Source of the DNA: DASWTL01 sp035575925
GTDB lineage: Bacteria > Bacteroidota > Bacteroidia > Sphingobacteriales > Sphingobacteriaceae
Direction of reading: 5' to 3'
DNA length: 64,000 nucleotides
NCBI GenBank assembly: GCA_035575925.1
Contig: DATLXK010000053.1
Location: 4,369-68,368, forward strand
In this document: piece after piece, positions 33,842 through 42,319 of the stretch
How the letters are laid out: each line of letters opens with the position of its first letter
Numbering within the stretch: the first letter of the stretch is position 1
Translations under genes and position numbers: made by a program
Notes under the pieces: model-generated
Told to the model about the DNA's origin: nothing
What the model saw: only the letters and a program-made list of their open reading frames with translations
The model's database searches: none

Positions 33842-34753
33842 TTAAGAAGAAATAAACTTTTCTGCCTGGCTTAACAAACCGAGTAAACCTCCGGAGTGGA
33901 TGAGTAATAATTTATCCCCCGGATGAAAATGGTCATTTGCAATTAAATCATATAATGCATACGCCGCCTTGCCTGTATACACCTGATCAAGCAGGATGCC
34001 TGTTGAAGATGCGAACATTTTTATGAAATTTAAGAGTTCGGGAGTAGATTTTGCATATCCGCCAAAATGATAATTGCAATGCAATATGAGGTTTTGGGTA
34101 TTTATATTGTATTTCCCAATTTCTTCTTTAAGAAAAGAGCCATTTTTTAATGATGAAATTGCATGAAAATATGCTGGAGAACCAATTTGTTCCAATCCTT
34201 TTAAAAGTCCGGCAGCAGTGGTACCTGTGCCTGCCGCACAAAAAATATGATCAAATGGTTTGTCCAGCTCCGCAATTAATTCCATGCAACCTTTTACAGC
34301 TTTTTCTCCCGCGCCTCCTTCATCTATAAAATAAGCGTCATCATCATTCGTGTAATATTGATCGAATAGTGTGTTTTTATTCCGGTAGCTTTCCCGGTCA
34401 GTAAAAATCAATTCCATTCCAAATATCCCGCATAGCATCATGGAATGATTATCTACAGGCTCACCGCGCACAAATCCTGTTGCATTAAATCCAAACCGCG
34501 CGGCAGCACATGCAGTAGCTACTAAATGATTGGAGTATGCCCCGCCAAAAGTTACGAGGTGATTTTTTCTCATTTCTCTGGCCCTGATAAGTGTATATTT
34601 TAATTTTCGCCACTTATTGCCTGAAATGAACGGATGGATAAGATCATCCCTTTTAATAAAAACCGTTACGTGTTTTTTTGTAAACAGCGGATCATAAAGC
34701 TCCTGAACGGGGCTGTTAATATCCAGGGCAATTATTTCTTTGTATATTTCCAC
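33842..34753 (-). CDS. PLP-dependent ACC deaminase/D-cysteine desulfhydrase family protein
   Basis: A protein of 303 residues from a GTG start. A fold II PLP enzyme: HPFISGNKWRKLKYTL carries the PLP lysine, with FGGAYSNHLVATACAAARFG next and CAAGTGTTAAGLLKG binding phosphate. ACC deaminase and D-cysteine desulfhydrase cannot be separated by sequence alone; the Bacteroidota group is usually labelled by both names. It overlaps the end of the YdeI-like gene by 22 bases, suggesting cotranscription. Confidence 0.85.
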   Translation of the reverse strand: MEIYKEIIALDINSPVQELYDPLFTKKHVTVFIKRDDLIHPFISGNKWRKLKYTLIRAREMRKNHLVTFGGAYSNHLVATACAAARFGFNATGFVRGEPVDNHSMMLCGIFGMELIFTDRESYRNKNTLFDQYYTNDDDAYFIDEGGAGEKAVKGCMELIAELDKPFDHIFCAAGTGTTAAGLLKGLEQIGSPAYFHAISSLKNGSFLKEEIGKYNINTQNLILHCNYHFGGYAKSTPELLNFIKMFASSTGILLDQVYTGKAAYALYDLIANDHFHPGDKLLLIHSGGLLGLLSQAEKFISS

Positions 34754-35346
34754 ATCCGCGATTTACCTTCTGCAAGCCATTCTAAAGTAGTGGCCATCCG
34801 TTTAGTTCTAGTTTCTTCCGTTTTAGCTTCTGTTAACCATTCAATGTATTCTTTTTTATGGCTGTAACTAAATTTCTGAAATACTTCTGATGCTTTTTTG
34901 TCAGAGGAGAGTGCATGGATAAAATAGGATGGGATTTCAAGTTCTTTTGTTCTTACAGTTTTATTTTTAGAAGGCAGCTTAATATTATTTTCATTCAGCC
35001 CGTATGCTTCCTGAAGATATGCTTTGAGAATTCCGTCTGCCGGAAGATCCGTTATACTTTTTATCTGCCCTAACTGGCCCATAGCAGTTTTCTCTTCTTT
35101 TTGAAACAGTAAGTATTTATCAGACATTAAAGATGATTTCCAGAAGCCAAATGCACAATGCTGTTTAAAAGCGGCCATGCTGCAAACCGGCCCTTTATAA
35201 TCGAAGTGCGGAAAGCCCCATTTGATAGTTTCTTCAATATCAGGGCACACCTCATGCACAAGATACCTGAGATGGGTTAAAACAGGTTTTGCAAAATCAG
35301 CTGATTTTGTAATATAGGTATCAATTCTTGGATCTTTATTTCCCAT
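34732..35346 (-). CDS. YdeI/OmpD-associated family protein (DUF1801 fold)
   Basis: A protein of 204 residues. The first half has the DUF1801 pattern (THLRYLVHEVCPDIEETIKW, FPHFDYKGPVCSMAAFKQHC), and the second half is a YdeI-type extension ending HALSSDKKASEVFQKFSYSH and EWLTEAKTEETRTKR. The biochemical role is unknown; homologues tend to be small cytoplasmic proteins. It forms an overlapping pair with the ACC-deaminase-like gene. Confidence 0.82.
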   Translation of the reverse strand: MGNKDPRIDTYITKSADFAKPVLTHLRYLVHEVCPDIEETIKWGFPHFDYKGPVCSMAAFKQHCAFGFWKSSLMSDKYLLFQKEEKTAMGQLGQIKSITDLPADGILKAYLQEAYGLNENNIKLPSKNKTVRTKELEIPSYFIHALSSDKKASEVFQKFSYSHKKEYIEWLTEAKTEETRTKRMATTLEWLAEGKSRMWKYTKK

Positions 35347-35428
35347 TATATAAACTAAAAGTAACAGAACGGATATACTTTTCCTCGATGTAATGTACTA
35401 ATAGATGATAAAATTAAAACGGTTATTC

Positions 35429-35458
35429 AAAAAAACAAAAAGCCACAAGATGTGGCTT
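35429..35458 (-). terminator. Terminator of grpE-dnaJ
   Basis: On the minus strand AAGCCACA, TCT, TGTGGCTT makes a perfect eight-pair stem, followed by a T-rich run. It starts 20 bases past the dnaJ stop. Confidence 0.85.
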
Positions 35459-35477
35459 AAATTATTTTCCAGGTGAA

Positions 35478-36632
35478 TTATTCAAAGTATTCTTTCATCC
35501 GGTCAAAAAAACTTTTTTCATTTTTACCCGGTTGCGGCTTAAAGTTTGGTGAATTATTTAGCTTCTCTAAAAGCTCCCGCTCCTCGCGTGACAAAGCTTT
35601 TGGTGTCCAGATGTTTACATAGACCAATTGATCTCCGCGTTGATAAGAATTTACTTCAGGAATACCTTTTCCCTTTAATCTGAGAATCTTTCCACCCTGA
35701 GTCCCCGGTTCGATTTTGATCTTTGCCTTCCCATCAATTGTAGGAATTTCTACACCTGCTCCTAAAGCGGCATCTGCAAAACTAATATGCAGATCATAAA
35801 TCAGGTTATAGCCCTCCCGTTTTAGTGACTCATGTTGAGTTTCTTCTATCAAAATAATCAAGTCCCCGGCAACGCCTCCTCTTGGTGCTGCATTACCTTT
35901 GCCACTCATAGAGAGTTGCATGCCCTCGCTTACACCGGCAGGTATGTTAATTGAAATGGTTTCCTCACCGCGTATCACACCATCGCCATGGCAAGATGTA
36001 CATTTAGCAGTAATTTGTGTTCCCTCGCCACTGCATGTAGGGCAGGTGCTTGTGGTTTGCATTTGCCCTAAAATGGTGTTGGTTACACGTCTCACTGCTC
36101 CGCTGCCGCCGCATGTACCACAAGTATTAAAAGATGATTTGTCTTTAGCACCCGAGCCATCGCAGGTTTGACAGGCTATCTGTTTATTTACTTTGATTTT
36201 CTTTTCGGCACCGTTTACAATTTCAGAAAGAGAAAGTTTAACTTTTATACGTAGATTACTTCCACGGGCCACACGGCGGCCACCACGACTTTGCCCGCCA
36301 CCGCCACCAAAAAAGCTATCAAAAGGACTTCCGCCACCACCGAAGATATCACCAAACTGACTGAAGATATCTTCCATATTCATATTGCCGCCACCGTAGC
36401 TTCCCGCTCCGGTTCCGGCATGTCCGAACTGGTCATAACGCTGTCTTTTTTCCTGGTTGCTTAATATTTCGTAAGCTTCAGCACCTTCTTTAAATTTATC
36501 CTCTGCAGCTTTATCGCCCGGATTTTTATCCGGATGGAATTTAATAGCCAGTTTACGGTAAGCTTTTTTTATCTCATCGGCTTCTGCATTACGCTCAACA
36601 CCTAAAATATCGTAATAGTCTCTTTTCGCCAT
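35478..36632 (-). CDS. dnaJ: Chaperone DnaJ
   Basis: Hsp40 co-chaperone of DnaK. The protein has 384 residues: J domain (AKRDYYDILGVERNAEADEI, HPD in KFHPDKNPGD), Gly/Phe-rich linker (about 75-125), four zinc-finger repeats (CQTCDGSG, CGTCGGSG, CPTCSGEG, CTSCHGDG) and the C-terminal substrate-binding domains. All modules are complete. It follows grpE by 64 bases; dnaK is not in the window. Confidence 0.96.
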   Translation of the reverse strand: MAKRDYYDILGVERNAEADEIKKAYRKLAIKFHPDKNPGDKAAEDKFKEGAEAYEILSNQEKRQRYDQFGHAGTGAGSYGGGNMNMEDIFSQFGDIFGGGGSPFDSFFGGGGGQSRGGRRVARGSNLRIKVKLSLSEIVNGAEKKIKVNKQIACQTCDGSGAKDKSSFNTCGTCGGSGAVRRVTNTILGQMQTTSTCPTCSGEGTQITAKCTSCHGDGVIRGEETISINIPAGVSEGMQLSMSGKGNAAPRGGVAGDLIILIEETQHESLKREGYNLIYDLHISFADAALGAGVEIPTIDGKAKIKIEPGTQGGKILRLKGKGIPEVNSYQRGDQLVYVNIWTPKALSREERELLEKLNNSPNFKPQPGKNEKSFFDRMKEYFE

Positions 36633-36696
36633 TCTAATTAATCTTGTAAAATTTGCCTGTCATGCGCAAACTGTATTTTTTTCCTTATTGCAATGT

Positions 36697-37290
36697 CTAG
36701 GCACCCACAACAACTTTTGCAAAGCGTATTACCTTATCATTTAAAGAGTAACCTTTTTCAACTTCATCAATCACTTTTCCCCTTAAATCGTCAGAAGGGG
36801 CAGGTATATTTGTTATTGCTTCATGTAAATCGGCATCAAAGGTGGTGCCTTTTGCATTCATCTCTTTTAATCCTTTATTCATCAGAATATTTTTCAACTT
36901 GGAATGTACCAAAGTGATTCCTTCTTTTACAGGAGCAATATCAGTAGCGGTTTCTATTGCTTTAGATGCACGCTCAAAGTCATCAAGTACTGTTAAAAGA
37001 TCAGCTATTACATCTCTTCCTGCAGTTTGCAGCATTTCAACACGCTCTTTTGAAGTTCTTCGCTTAAAATTATCAAACTCTGCATATAAGCGAAGATATT
37101 TGTCGCTCGCCTCAATAAGCTCTGCTTTAAGTTTCTCTTCAGCGTCCGGTTGATTGGATTCTTCCTGTTCAGTATCGTTATCTATTGGCACATTTTCCTG
37201 ATCTTCACTCATAAGTGTGGGAATTTCAGAATTTTGCGTATCTTCTGTCTTATTGTTTTTCTTTTTCTTTAACATATCTGAAATATTCAT
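36697..37290 (-). CDS. grpE: Nucleotide exchange factor GrpE
   Basis: Exchanges ADP for ATP on DnaK. The protein has 197 residues: a charged, low-complexity N-terminus (about 1-50), a long coiled coil containing YLRLYAEFDNFKRRTSKERV, and a C-terminal beta domain with GTTFDADLHEAITN and KGYSLNDKVIRFAKVVV. First gene of the grpE-dnaJ pair. Confidence 0.95.
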   Translation of the reverse strand: MNISDMLKKKKNNKTEDTQNSEIPTLMSEDQENVPIDNDTEQEESNQPDAEEKLKAELIEASDKYLRLYAEFDNFKRRTSKERVEMLQTAGRDVIADLLTVLDDFERASKAIETATDIAPVKEGITLVHSKLKNILMNKGLKEMNAKGTTFDADLHEAITNIPAPSDDLRGKVIDEVEKGYSLNDKVIRFAKVVVGA

Positions 37291-37372
37291 GATAGTTCAT
37301 CTTTGACAAATAATTTGCCAAGCATTAAATACCGTCATCCTGTCAGGGTTTGACTAGAATGATTGCCTGATA

Positions 37373-38056
37373 TTAAGAAATAGTCACATCTTCATGTACG
37401 TGACCGTCTTCACATTTAATTATGCGCGAAGGAAACTTACGAATAATATGATAATCATGTGAGGCCATCAAAACTGCGGTTCCAGACTGGCTGATCAGAC
37501 GGAGAAGTTGTACGATCTCTTCCGATGTATCCGGATCAAGGTTTCCGGTAGGCTCATCAGCAAGAATGATTTCAGGATCATTTAATAGTGCCCGGGCTAT
37601 AACCACACGCTGCTGTTCTCCTCCTGATAACTCGTGGGGCATTTTCTTAACTTTTGAACGCAAACCTACTTTTTCAAGCACATCACGTATTCGTTCTGAA
37701 ATTAACTTTTTATCCTTCCATCCGGTAGCACGCATTACAAACTCCAGGTTTTGTTCCACCGTTCTGTCTGTAAGCAGTTGGAAATCCTGAAATACAATTC
37801 CAAGTTTACGGCGTAGGTATGGAACATCCCGATCTGTTAATTTTTTAAGATCAAAACCTGCAGCATGACCTTCTCCATTGGCTATATGCAGATCTCCGTA
37901 AATTATTTTTAATAAGCTGCTCTTACCAGATCCGGTCTGACCGATTAAAAAAACGAACTCACCTTTATCAATATGTAAGTTAACATTCGTTAATACCAGG
38001 TGTTTTTGCTGATATACATCAACATTTTCGAGCTTAATAATTGTATTTCCAATCAT
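37373..38056 (-). CDS. FtsE-like ABC transporter ATP-binding protein
   Basis: A protein of 227 residues. Walker A GQTGSGKSSLLK, signature HELSGGEQQRVVIARALLND and Walker B EIILADEPTGNLDPDTSEE; the wording closely matches FtsE of the divisome, which with FtsX activates cell-wall hydrolases. No ftsX is adjacent, as is usual in this phylum where the two are unlinked. It lies one base after a 67-residue ORF and downstream of acyl-CoA reductase. Confidence 0.85.
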   Translation of the reverse strand: MIGNTIIKLENVDVYQQKHLVLTNVNLHIDKGEFVFLIGQTGSGKSSLLKIIYGDLHIANGEGHAAGFDLKKLTDRDVPYLRRKLGIVFQDFQLLTDRTVEQNLEFVMRATGWKDKKLISERIRDVLEKVGLRSKVKKMPHELSGGEQQRVVIARALLNDPEIILADEPTGNLDPDTSEEIVQLLRLISQSGTAVLMASHDYHIIRKFPSRIIKCEDGHVHEDVTIS

Positions 38057-38057
38057 A

Positions 38058-38261
38058 TTAAATATCTATTTTCAAAATCTTTCCAAAAGGCAGATCAGTA
38101 ATTAATTGCATGATATAGTCGGTTTTATCTGCTAAGCCGATCTTTTCCAACGTTTTTTCCGGCCGATCAACTCTGAAATAAGCTAACAGAGTGAATTTCT
38201 CATCACGCAATTGTACATAATCAGGAATTTTGGCTACTCCTTTTACTTTGATAGCATACAT
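38058..38261 (-). CDS. 67-residue conserved-type protein of unknown function
   Basis: The product begins MYAIKVKGVAKIPDYVQLRD and ends TDLPFGKILKIDI. The alternating beta pattern (FTLLAYFRVDRP, then a helix EKTLEKIG) suggests a small alpha/beta fold. I do not recognise a named family. It sits 17 bases after acyl-CoA reductase and one base before the FtsE-like gene, so all three are likely cotranscribed. The tight spacing and good codon sense support a real gene. Confidence 0.65.
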   Translation of the reverse strand: MYAIKVKGVAKIPDYVQLRDEKFTLLAYFRVDRPEKTLEKIGLADKTDYIMQLITDLPFGKILKIDI

Positions 38262-38278
38262 CTTGTCAAAGTTAACAT

Positions 38279-39331
38279 TTATTGTAAAGTTGTCAGAAAG
38301 TTCATGGTATCAATTCCGTCAGCGTAATCCCATAAACGCGGATACTGGCTTTGACCAAAATTTACTTTTTGACTATGATTAATGGTAACTATATCTTCTG
38401 CGGAAACTATGCACTGTATGTGATCTGATACGTTATTTAGTTTTTCTATAACAGTTTCCTTCTCTTTATATTCCTCATAATGTAAAACTGCCAGCGAAGA
38501 GGCTAAGCCCTCATCATTTTTTACCAGGAGAAAACCGTTATCAAAATGTTTAACCCTGTTTAATAATAAAATGGATTTATTGTAGTCATAATTATTATGA
38601 TACTTATGATGGTCGCCAACAGTACTGAATTGCTCAATACCTTCAAAAAAAGCAATAAAGTCAAACCCCTCCGGGATAAATATTTTAGATACGTTTCTGC
38701 ATCCTAAACCATAATAATCGAATATATCATGTCCTAAAGCAGTAAGATCTGCCTCTGATTCTTTACCTGTTAACACCGCCACGCTATTACGGTTCTTACG
38801 AATAATATGCGGAACCTTTCCAAAATAATACTCAAAATACCGCGATGTATTAGTGCTGCCGGTAGCAATAACCCCATCAAAATTTTCAAGTCGCTCAACA
38901 AAATGTATAAATCCGGAAAATGCTGGTTCCAGCTCAATCAGCTTTTTTAAAATGTGTGGTATTATTTCCTGATCCTGTGATGACAGTTTGATCAGTGCAA
39001 TGTGACCGGCAGCGAGAACACACAGAATATCGTGAAATCCCACTAACGGAATATTCCCCGCCAGCACCAAACCTATTTTTTTAGCCTTTGAGGTTTGTTT
39101 ATTTTCATTGATTACAGGTTTTGGGGTGGCCGGCTTAAGCCATATTTCCACATCATGCGGGTTAAGCATTTCGCCGATTGATAGTACCGCTCTTTTTGTG
39201 TTTTCAGATGTAAACCATGCATTGTACTGATTTGCCTGATCCATAAGTTGCAAAAGGGCAGTATCAGGCGATCGCAGGTATTCTCCAAGTGCGATAAAAG
39301 CATCAAGTCGTTGTTGTAATGTCAAAATCAT
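38279..39331 (-). CDS. Acyl-CoA reductase (LuxC-like)
   Basis: A protein of 350 residues. A LuxC/aldehyde-dehydrogenase-like fold with GLVLAGNIPLVGFHDILCVL for NADP binding and the catalytic Cys in DYYGLGCRNVSKIFIPEG. LuxC reduces acyl-CoA or acyl-AMP to aldehydes; the Bacteroidota single-gene form has no luciferase partner and its product is unknown. It is divergent from a ferredoxin gene, a pairing common in this lineage. Confidence 0.85.
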   Translation of the reverse strand: MILTLQQRLDAFIALGEYLRSPDTALLQLMDQANQYNAWFTSENTKRAVLSIGEMLNPHDVEIWLKPATPKPVINENKQTSKAKKIGLVLAGNIPLVGFHDILCVLAAGHIALIKLSSQDQEIIPHILKKLIELEPAFSGFIHFVERLENFDGVIATGSTNTSRYFEYYFGKVPHIIRKNRNSVAVLTGKESEADLTALGHDIFDYYGLGCRNVSKIFIPEGFDFIAFFEGIEQFSTVGDHHKYHNNYDYNKSILLLNRVKHFDNGFLLVKNDEGLASSLAVLHYEEYKEKETVIEKLNNVSDHIQCIVSAEDIVTINHSQKVNFGQSQYPRLWDYADGIDTMNFLTTLQ

Positions 39332-39364
39332 GCTTATGAAACTAAAATCCTCAGAAAAATGTTA

Positions 39365-39372
39365 TACTTTTG
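39365..39372 (+). promoter_or_regulatory. Promoter -7 box of the ferredoxin gene
   Basis: TACTTTTG fits TAnnTTTG. It is 71 bases before ATG 39444, so a leader of about 65 bases is expected. No good -33 match is seen. Confidence 0.45.
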
Positions 39373-39443
39373 TGCCGTTTTAAAGATACAGTATCACATA
39401 GGTGCGTACAAAATTAAATTTTTCAAAACAGACTTAAGAGAAC

Positions 39444-39797
39444 ATGGCAATTATAATCACGGATGAGTGTATAAACTGCGGAGCTTGTGAACCTGAGTGC
39501 CCGAATAATGCTATTTACGATGCTGGAGCAGCATGGCGTTTTTCGGATGGTACAGGGTTGCGCGGAGTAATAGATTTTGGAGATGGCACAACATTGGATT
39601 CAGAAGAGACGCAAGGTGCTATTTCTGATGAAGTATATTATATTGTTCCTGATAAGTGCACCGAGTGTAAAGGATTTCATGATGAGCCGCAGTGCGCTGC
39701 AGTATGTCCTGTAGATTGTTGTATAGATGATGAGGATGTGCGTGAAACTGAAGAAGAGCTTCTTGCTAAAAAAGCATGGCTTCATATGGAGAGATAA
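39444..39797 (+). CDS. 2[4Fe-4S] ferredoxin
   Basis: A protein of 117 residues. First cluster motif CINCGACEPECPNNAI (CxxCxxCxxxCP) near residues 10-25 and second motif CTECKGFHDEPQCAAVCPVD near 73-92, with the longer spacing CxxCx8CxxxC typical of Alvin-type ferredoxins. An acidic C-terminal helix follows. It should be a soluble low-potential electron carrier. It is a single gene with a terminator and lies divergent from acyl-CoA reductase. Confidence 0.92.
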   Translation: MAIIITDECINCGACEPECPNNAIYDAGAAWRFSDGTGLRGVIDFGDGTTLDSEETQGAISDEVYYIVPDKCTECKGFHDEPQCAAVCPVDCCIDDEDVRETEEELLAKKAWLHMER

Positions 39798-39821
39798 TCC
39801 CTGAGTTCATTAAAATAACAG

Positions 39822-39851
39822 AAAGCGGTTGATAATTCGGCCGCTTTTTTT
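39822..39851 (+). terminator. Terminator after the ferredoxin gene
   Basis: AAAGCGG (39822-39828) and CCGCTTT (39841-39847) pair around a 12-base loop and are followed by T residues. The T run overlaps the end of the converging uspA-like gene. Confidence 0.75.
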
Positions 39852-40314
39852 ATTCTCCTTTTGGTATAATCAACACAGGGCATTTAGCTTTACGTACCAC
39901 ATCTTCAGCAACACTTCCTGATATAAAATGATCAAAACCTGTTCGTCCGTGAGTTCCGAGGATGATCATATCTGCACACCATTCCTCTGCTGCATTCAAA
40001 ATTTCATCGCGGGGATTACCAATTCTGGTAAAAGTGTAAAGAGTTGTGTCTTCATGATTTTTGGATAAGCGTTCAAAAAGTTTTTTACAAGCGTCTTCCT
40101 GAATAGTTATAATCTGGGGCATCATCATTGAGTCCGTCATCATTGGGTCGGTAATATTCGGTGCGGCCATACCTAAAACCTCATTTACATGTACCAATGC
40201 TACTTCTGCATTAAATTTTTTAGCCAGCCTAAATCCATAATCACATGCCTGATCGGAATAGCTGCTATCTTCTACCGCGATTAAGATCTTTTGAAGGTTG
40301 TCGGGAGTTACCAT
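39850..40314 (-). CDS. Universal stress protein (UspA family)
   Basis: A protein of 154 residues. First strand KILIAVEDSSYSDQACDYGF and C-terminal nucleotide-binding block GTHGRTGFDHFISGSVAEDV, the GxxGx9GS/T motif of ATP-binding Usp proteins. A Met-rich insertion near residues 50-66 (several Met in MTDPMM-like repeats, actually TDPMMTDSMMMPQ) is unusual and could reflect metal contact or simple repeat slippage. It is a single gene. Confidence 0.9.
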   Translation of the reverse strand: MVTPDNLQKILIAVEDSSYSDQACDYGFRLAKKFNAEVALVHVNEVLGMAAPNITDPMMTDSMMMPQIITIQEDACKKLFERLSKNHEDTTLYTFTRIGNPRDEILNAAEEWCADMIILGTHGRTGFDHFISGSVAEDVVRKAKCPVLIIPKGE

Positions 40315-40400
40315 ATTTTTAAGAACAGGTTTGTGATACTATGGTTTGATAATCTGGTATGTTTAATGATCTTATCAGCTAAATTTATTTTATTTGCGTT

Positions 40401-41183
40401 ATGGATCAAGGATTTGGTATTTGTACGCTTTCTTTAGCTCCTGTCCGGGCAGAAGCATCAGACCGGAGTGAAATGATCTCACAATTGTTATTCGGAGATT
40501 ATTTTCAAATTCTGGAGCGCTCTGACTCATGGTTGAGAATATGCGCCCAATACGATGAGTATGAAGGTTGGGTTGATTTCAAGCAGATCGTAGAAATTGA
40601 AGAAGACTTATATAATAAGGTGAAATCTGACGCGGTTCTTGGCTTACAACTGACCCATGAAGCAACTCAGCTGTGTAACAACGAAATTATCCACTTATTG
40701 TCAGGCAGTACGTTGCCTTTTTATAATGACGGCATATTCCATTTAAATCATAAGGAGTATACAATCAATGGTAGCGTAAGTAGCGGTAATCCAAAAAACT
40801 TTGCCTCAGGTATAGAATCGGTCGCCAGATTTTATCTGAATGCTCCATATTTGTGGGGAGGCAGATCCCCATTCGGCATTGATTGTTCAGGCTACACCCA
40901 GATTGTTTTTAAACAGTTCGGTATCTGTTTGAAACGGGATGCCCGGCAACAGGCTTTACAGGGAAATATGGTTGGGTTTTTACAGGAAGCCAGGGCAGGT
41001 GACCTTGCTTTTTTTGATAATGAAGAGGGCCGGATCACGCATGTAGGTATTATGCTGAATGATCACGAAATTATTCATGCATCAGGCAGAGTAAAAATAG
41101 ACAAGATTGACAATCAAGGGATATTTAGTGCTGATTTAGGACGCTATTCCCATAGACTAAGGATTATTAAGCGATATATTTGA
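40401..41183 (+). CDS. C40 (NlpC/P60) cell-wall peptidase with SH3 domains
   Basis: A protein of 260 residues. An N-terminal bacterial SH3 region (about 1-75) with LRICAQYDEYEGWVDFKQI, a second SH3-like part, then an NlpC/P60 domain with catalytic Cys162 in SPFGIDCSGYTQIVFKQFG and catalytic His in RITHVGIMLNDHEIIHAS. It resembles the Bacteroidota gamma-D-glutamyl-diamino acid endopeptidases of the YkfC type. No signal peptide is visible, which is notable for a wall-lytic enzyme and fits a role in recycling imported muropeptides. Confidence 0.9.
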   Translation: MDQGFGICTLSLAPVRAEASDRSEMISQLLFGDYFQILERSDSWLRICAQYDEYEGWVDFKQIVEIEEDLYNKVKSDAVLGLQLTHEATQLCNNEIIHLLSGSTLPFYNDGIFHLNHKEYTINGSVSSGNPKNFASGIESVARFYLNAPYLWGGRSPFGIDCSGYTQIVFKQFGICLKRDARQQALQGNMVGFLQEARAGDLAFFDNEEGRITHVGIMLNDHEIIHASGRVKIDKIDNQGIFSADLGRYSHRLRIIKRYI

Positions 41184-41248
41184 AGCATTATCTTTCAACT
41201 GTAATTTATTGCCAGAGTGGTGATTCCATTAGCGGAAAGTACACGTGC

Positions 41249-42169
41249 CTAATCGTGTTTAAATGTTACATCCCAGACATAAACCAATTTATCATCCCCA
41301 ACGGAAATAAGATTTTCATTGTATTTACTCCAAACGAGTTTATTAACTGATAAGTAATGCGTTTCAAATCCTTTTTCCCTGCTTATTATCCGGCAAAGCC
41401 TGAGATCGTCAGTACTCCATATCTTAATGGTCTTGTCTCTGCTTGCAGTTGCAAAATAAGGTTTAGTGGGGTGGAATTTGATGTCGTAAATGGCGAATAA
41501 ATGTGCCGGAATGGAGTGTAATAAAGTAAAATCAGATACTCGCCAGACCTTTAGATGTGCATCCCTGCTGCCAGAAAATAGTTTGGTTCCATCCGGTGAG
41601 AACTGTACAGAAGTAACCGGCATAGTATGCCCCGGAAGCTCCACATGCAAACTGTAGTCTTCCAGGTTATAGATCCTGATAAAGTTGTCTTTACATCCAA
41701 ATGCAATTAATTTTTCATCAGGACTGATAGCCATTACGCGTACGGTATCAGGTGAGACCCTGAACTTATGGATCTTTTCATATCCGTTCATATTCCAAAC
41801 GGAAACAGTACCGTCTTCTGATGACAAGATCAGTTCTTTTTTTGACGATACAGACTGAATATCAAAAACAGGAAGAACGTGATGTATTAAAACGTGTTCT
41901 GTTTTTTGATCTTCAAAATTGAAGATTTGCACTTTTCCGCTGCGTTCGCCCACTGCAAGCACAGGACTGAATGAAGGAGCATGAAGAGCGTATGCAGAAC
42001 TGTTAACGGGCATCAACACTTTTACGAAGGTATTGGTTTTCAGGTTCCATTCCACAATTCCCTTGTCATTTCCGCCAGTAAAAAACAGGTGGGGTTTTTG
42101 GGAATTCTCAACAGTATAAACCGGATTCTGGTGTCCTGAAAGTTCTTCTATACGTTTTACATTAACCAT
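41249..42169 (-). CDS. WD40-repeat beta-propeller protein
   Basis: A protein of 306 residues built almost wholly of WD40 repeats; clear copies include LPGHTMPVTSVQFSPDGTKL with LKVWRV, IPAHLFAIYDIKFHPTKPYF with IKIWST, and a last LISVGDDKLVYVWDV. About six to seven blades give one closed propeller. No signal peptide is visible, so it is probably a cytoplasmic scaffold. Partner unknown. It is separated from the nuclease-like gene by three hairpins. Confidence 0.9.
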   Translation of the reverse strand: MVNVKRIEELSGHQNPVYTVENSQKPHLFFTGGNDKGIVEWNLKTNTFVKVLMPVNSSAYALHAPSFSPVLAVGERSGKVQIFNFEDQKTEHVLIHHVLPVFDIQSVSSKKELILSSEDGTVSVWNMNGYEKIHKFRVSPDTVRVMAISPDEKLIAFGCKDNFIRIYNLEDYSLHVELPGHTMPVTSVQFSPDGTKLFSGSRDAHLKVWRVSDFTLLHSIPAHLFAIYDIKFHPTKPYFATASRDKTIKIWSTDDLRLCRIISREKGFETHYLSVNKLVWSKYNENLISVGDDKLVYVWDVTFKHD

Positions 42170-42186
42170 ACTTCTAATGGGTCTGA

Positions 42187-42233
42187 AGACTTACGAGGTT
42201 TTCTAATAAAACGGTCAGAAACCTTGTAAGTCT
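42187..42233. repeat. Palindromic repeat, copy A (downstream of the nuclease-like gene)
   Basis: AGACTTACGAGGTTT (42187-42201) and AAACCTTGTAAGTCT (42219-42233) form a 15-base inverted repeat with one mismatch that is G-U in RNA. On the minus strand it contains TTTCTGACCG, shared exactly with the palindrome at 43172-43216. I recall related palindromes as dispersed elements in Bacteroidota, but cannot check it here. Confidence 0.7.
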
Positions 42234-42246
42234 ATCACTAATAAAA

Positions 42247-42270
42247 GTGGCCGGTGGGGACACCGGCCAC
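42247..42270. repeat. Perfect GC-rich hairpin 1
   Basis: GTGGCCGGTG, loop GGGA, CACCGGCCAC: ten perfect pairs, strikingly GC-rich in an AT-rich genome. No T run follows in either direction, so it is not a standard terminator. Confidence 0.75.
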
Positions 42271-42282
42271 GGTGGTATTTCT

Positions 42283-42303
42283 CGGTTGGTGTCTCACCAA
42301 CCG
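42283..42303. repeat. Perfect GC-rich hairpin 2
   Basis: CGGTTGGTG, loop TCT, CACCAACCG: nine perfect pairs, 12 bases after hairpin 1. Directly downstream (minus strand) of the nuclease-like gene, whose stop is at 42320-42322. Confidence 0.75.
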
Positions 42304-42319
42304 CATGATAAAATCTATG

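Noticed and set aside
37373..38261. ftsX in the 67-residue gene beside the FtsE-like ATPase
   Set aside because: The 67-residue product has no membrane helices and is far too short for FtsX.
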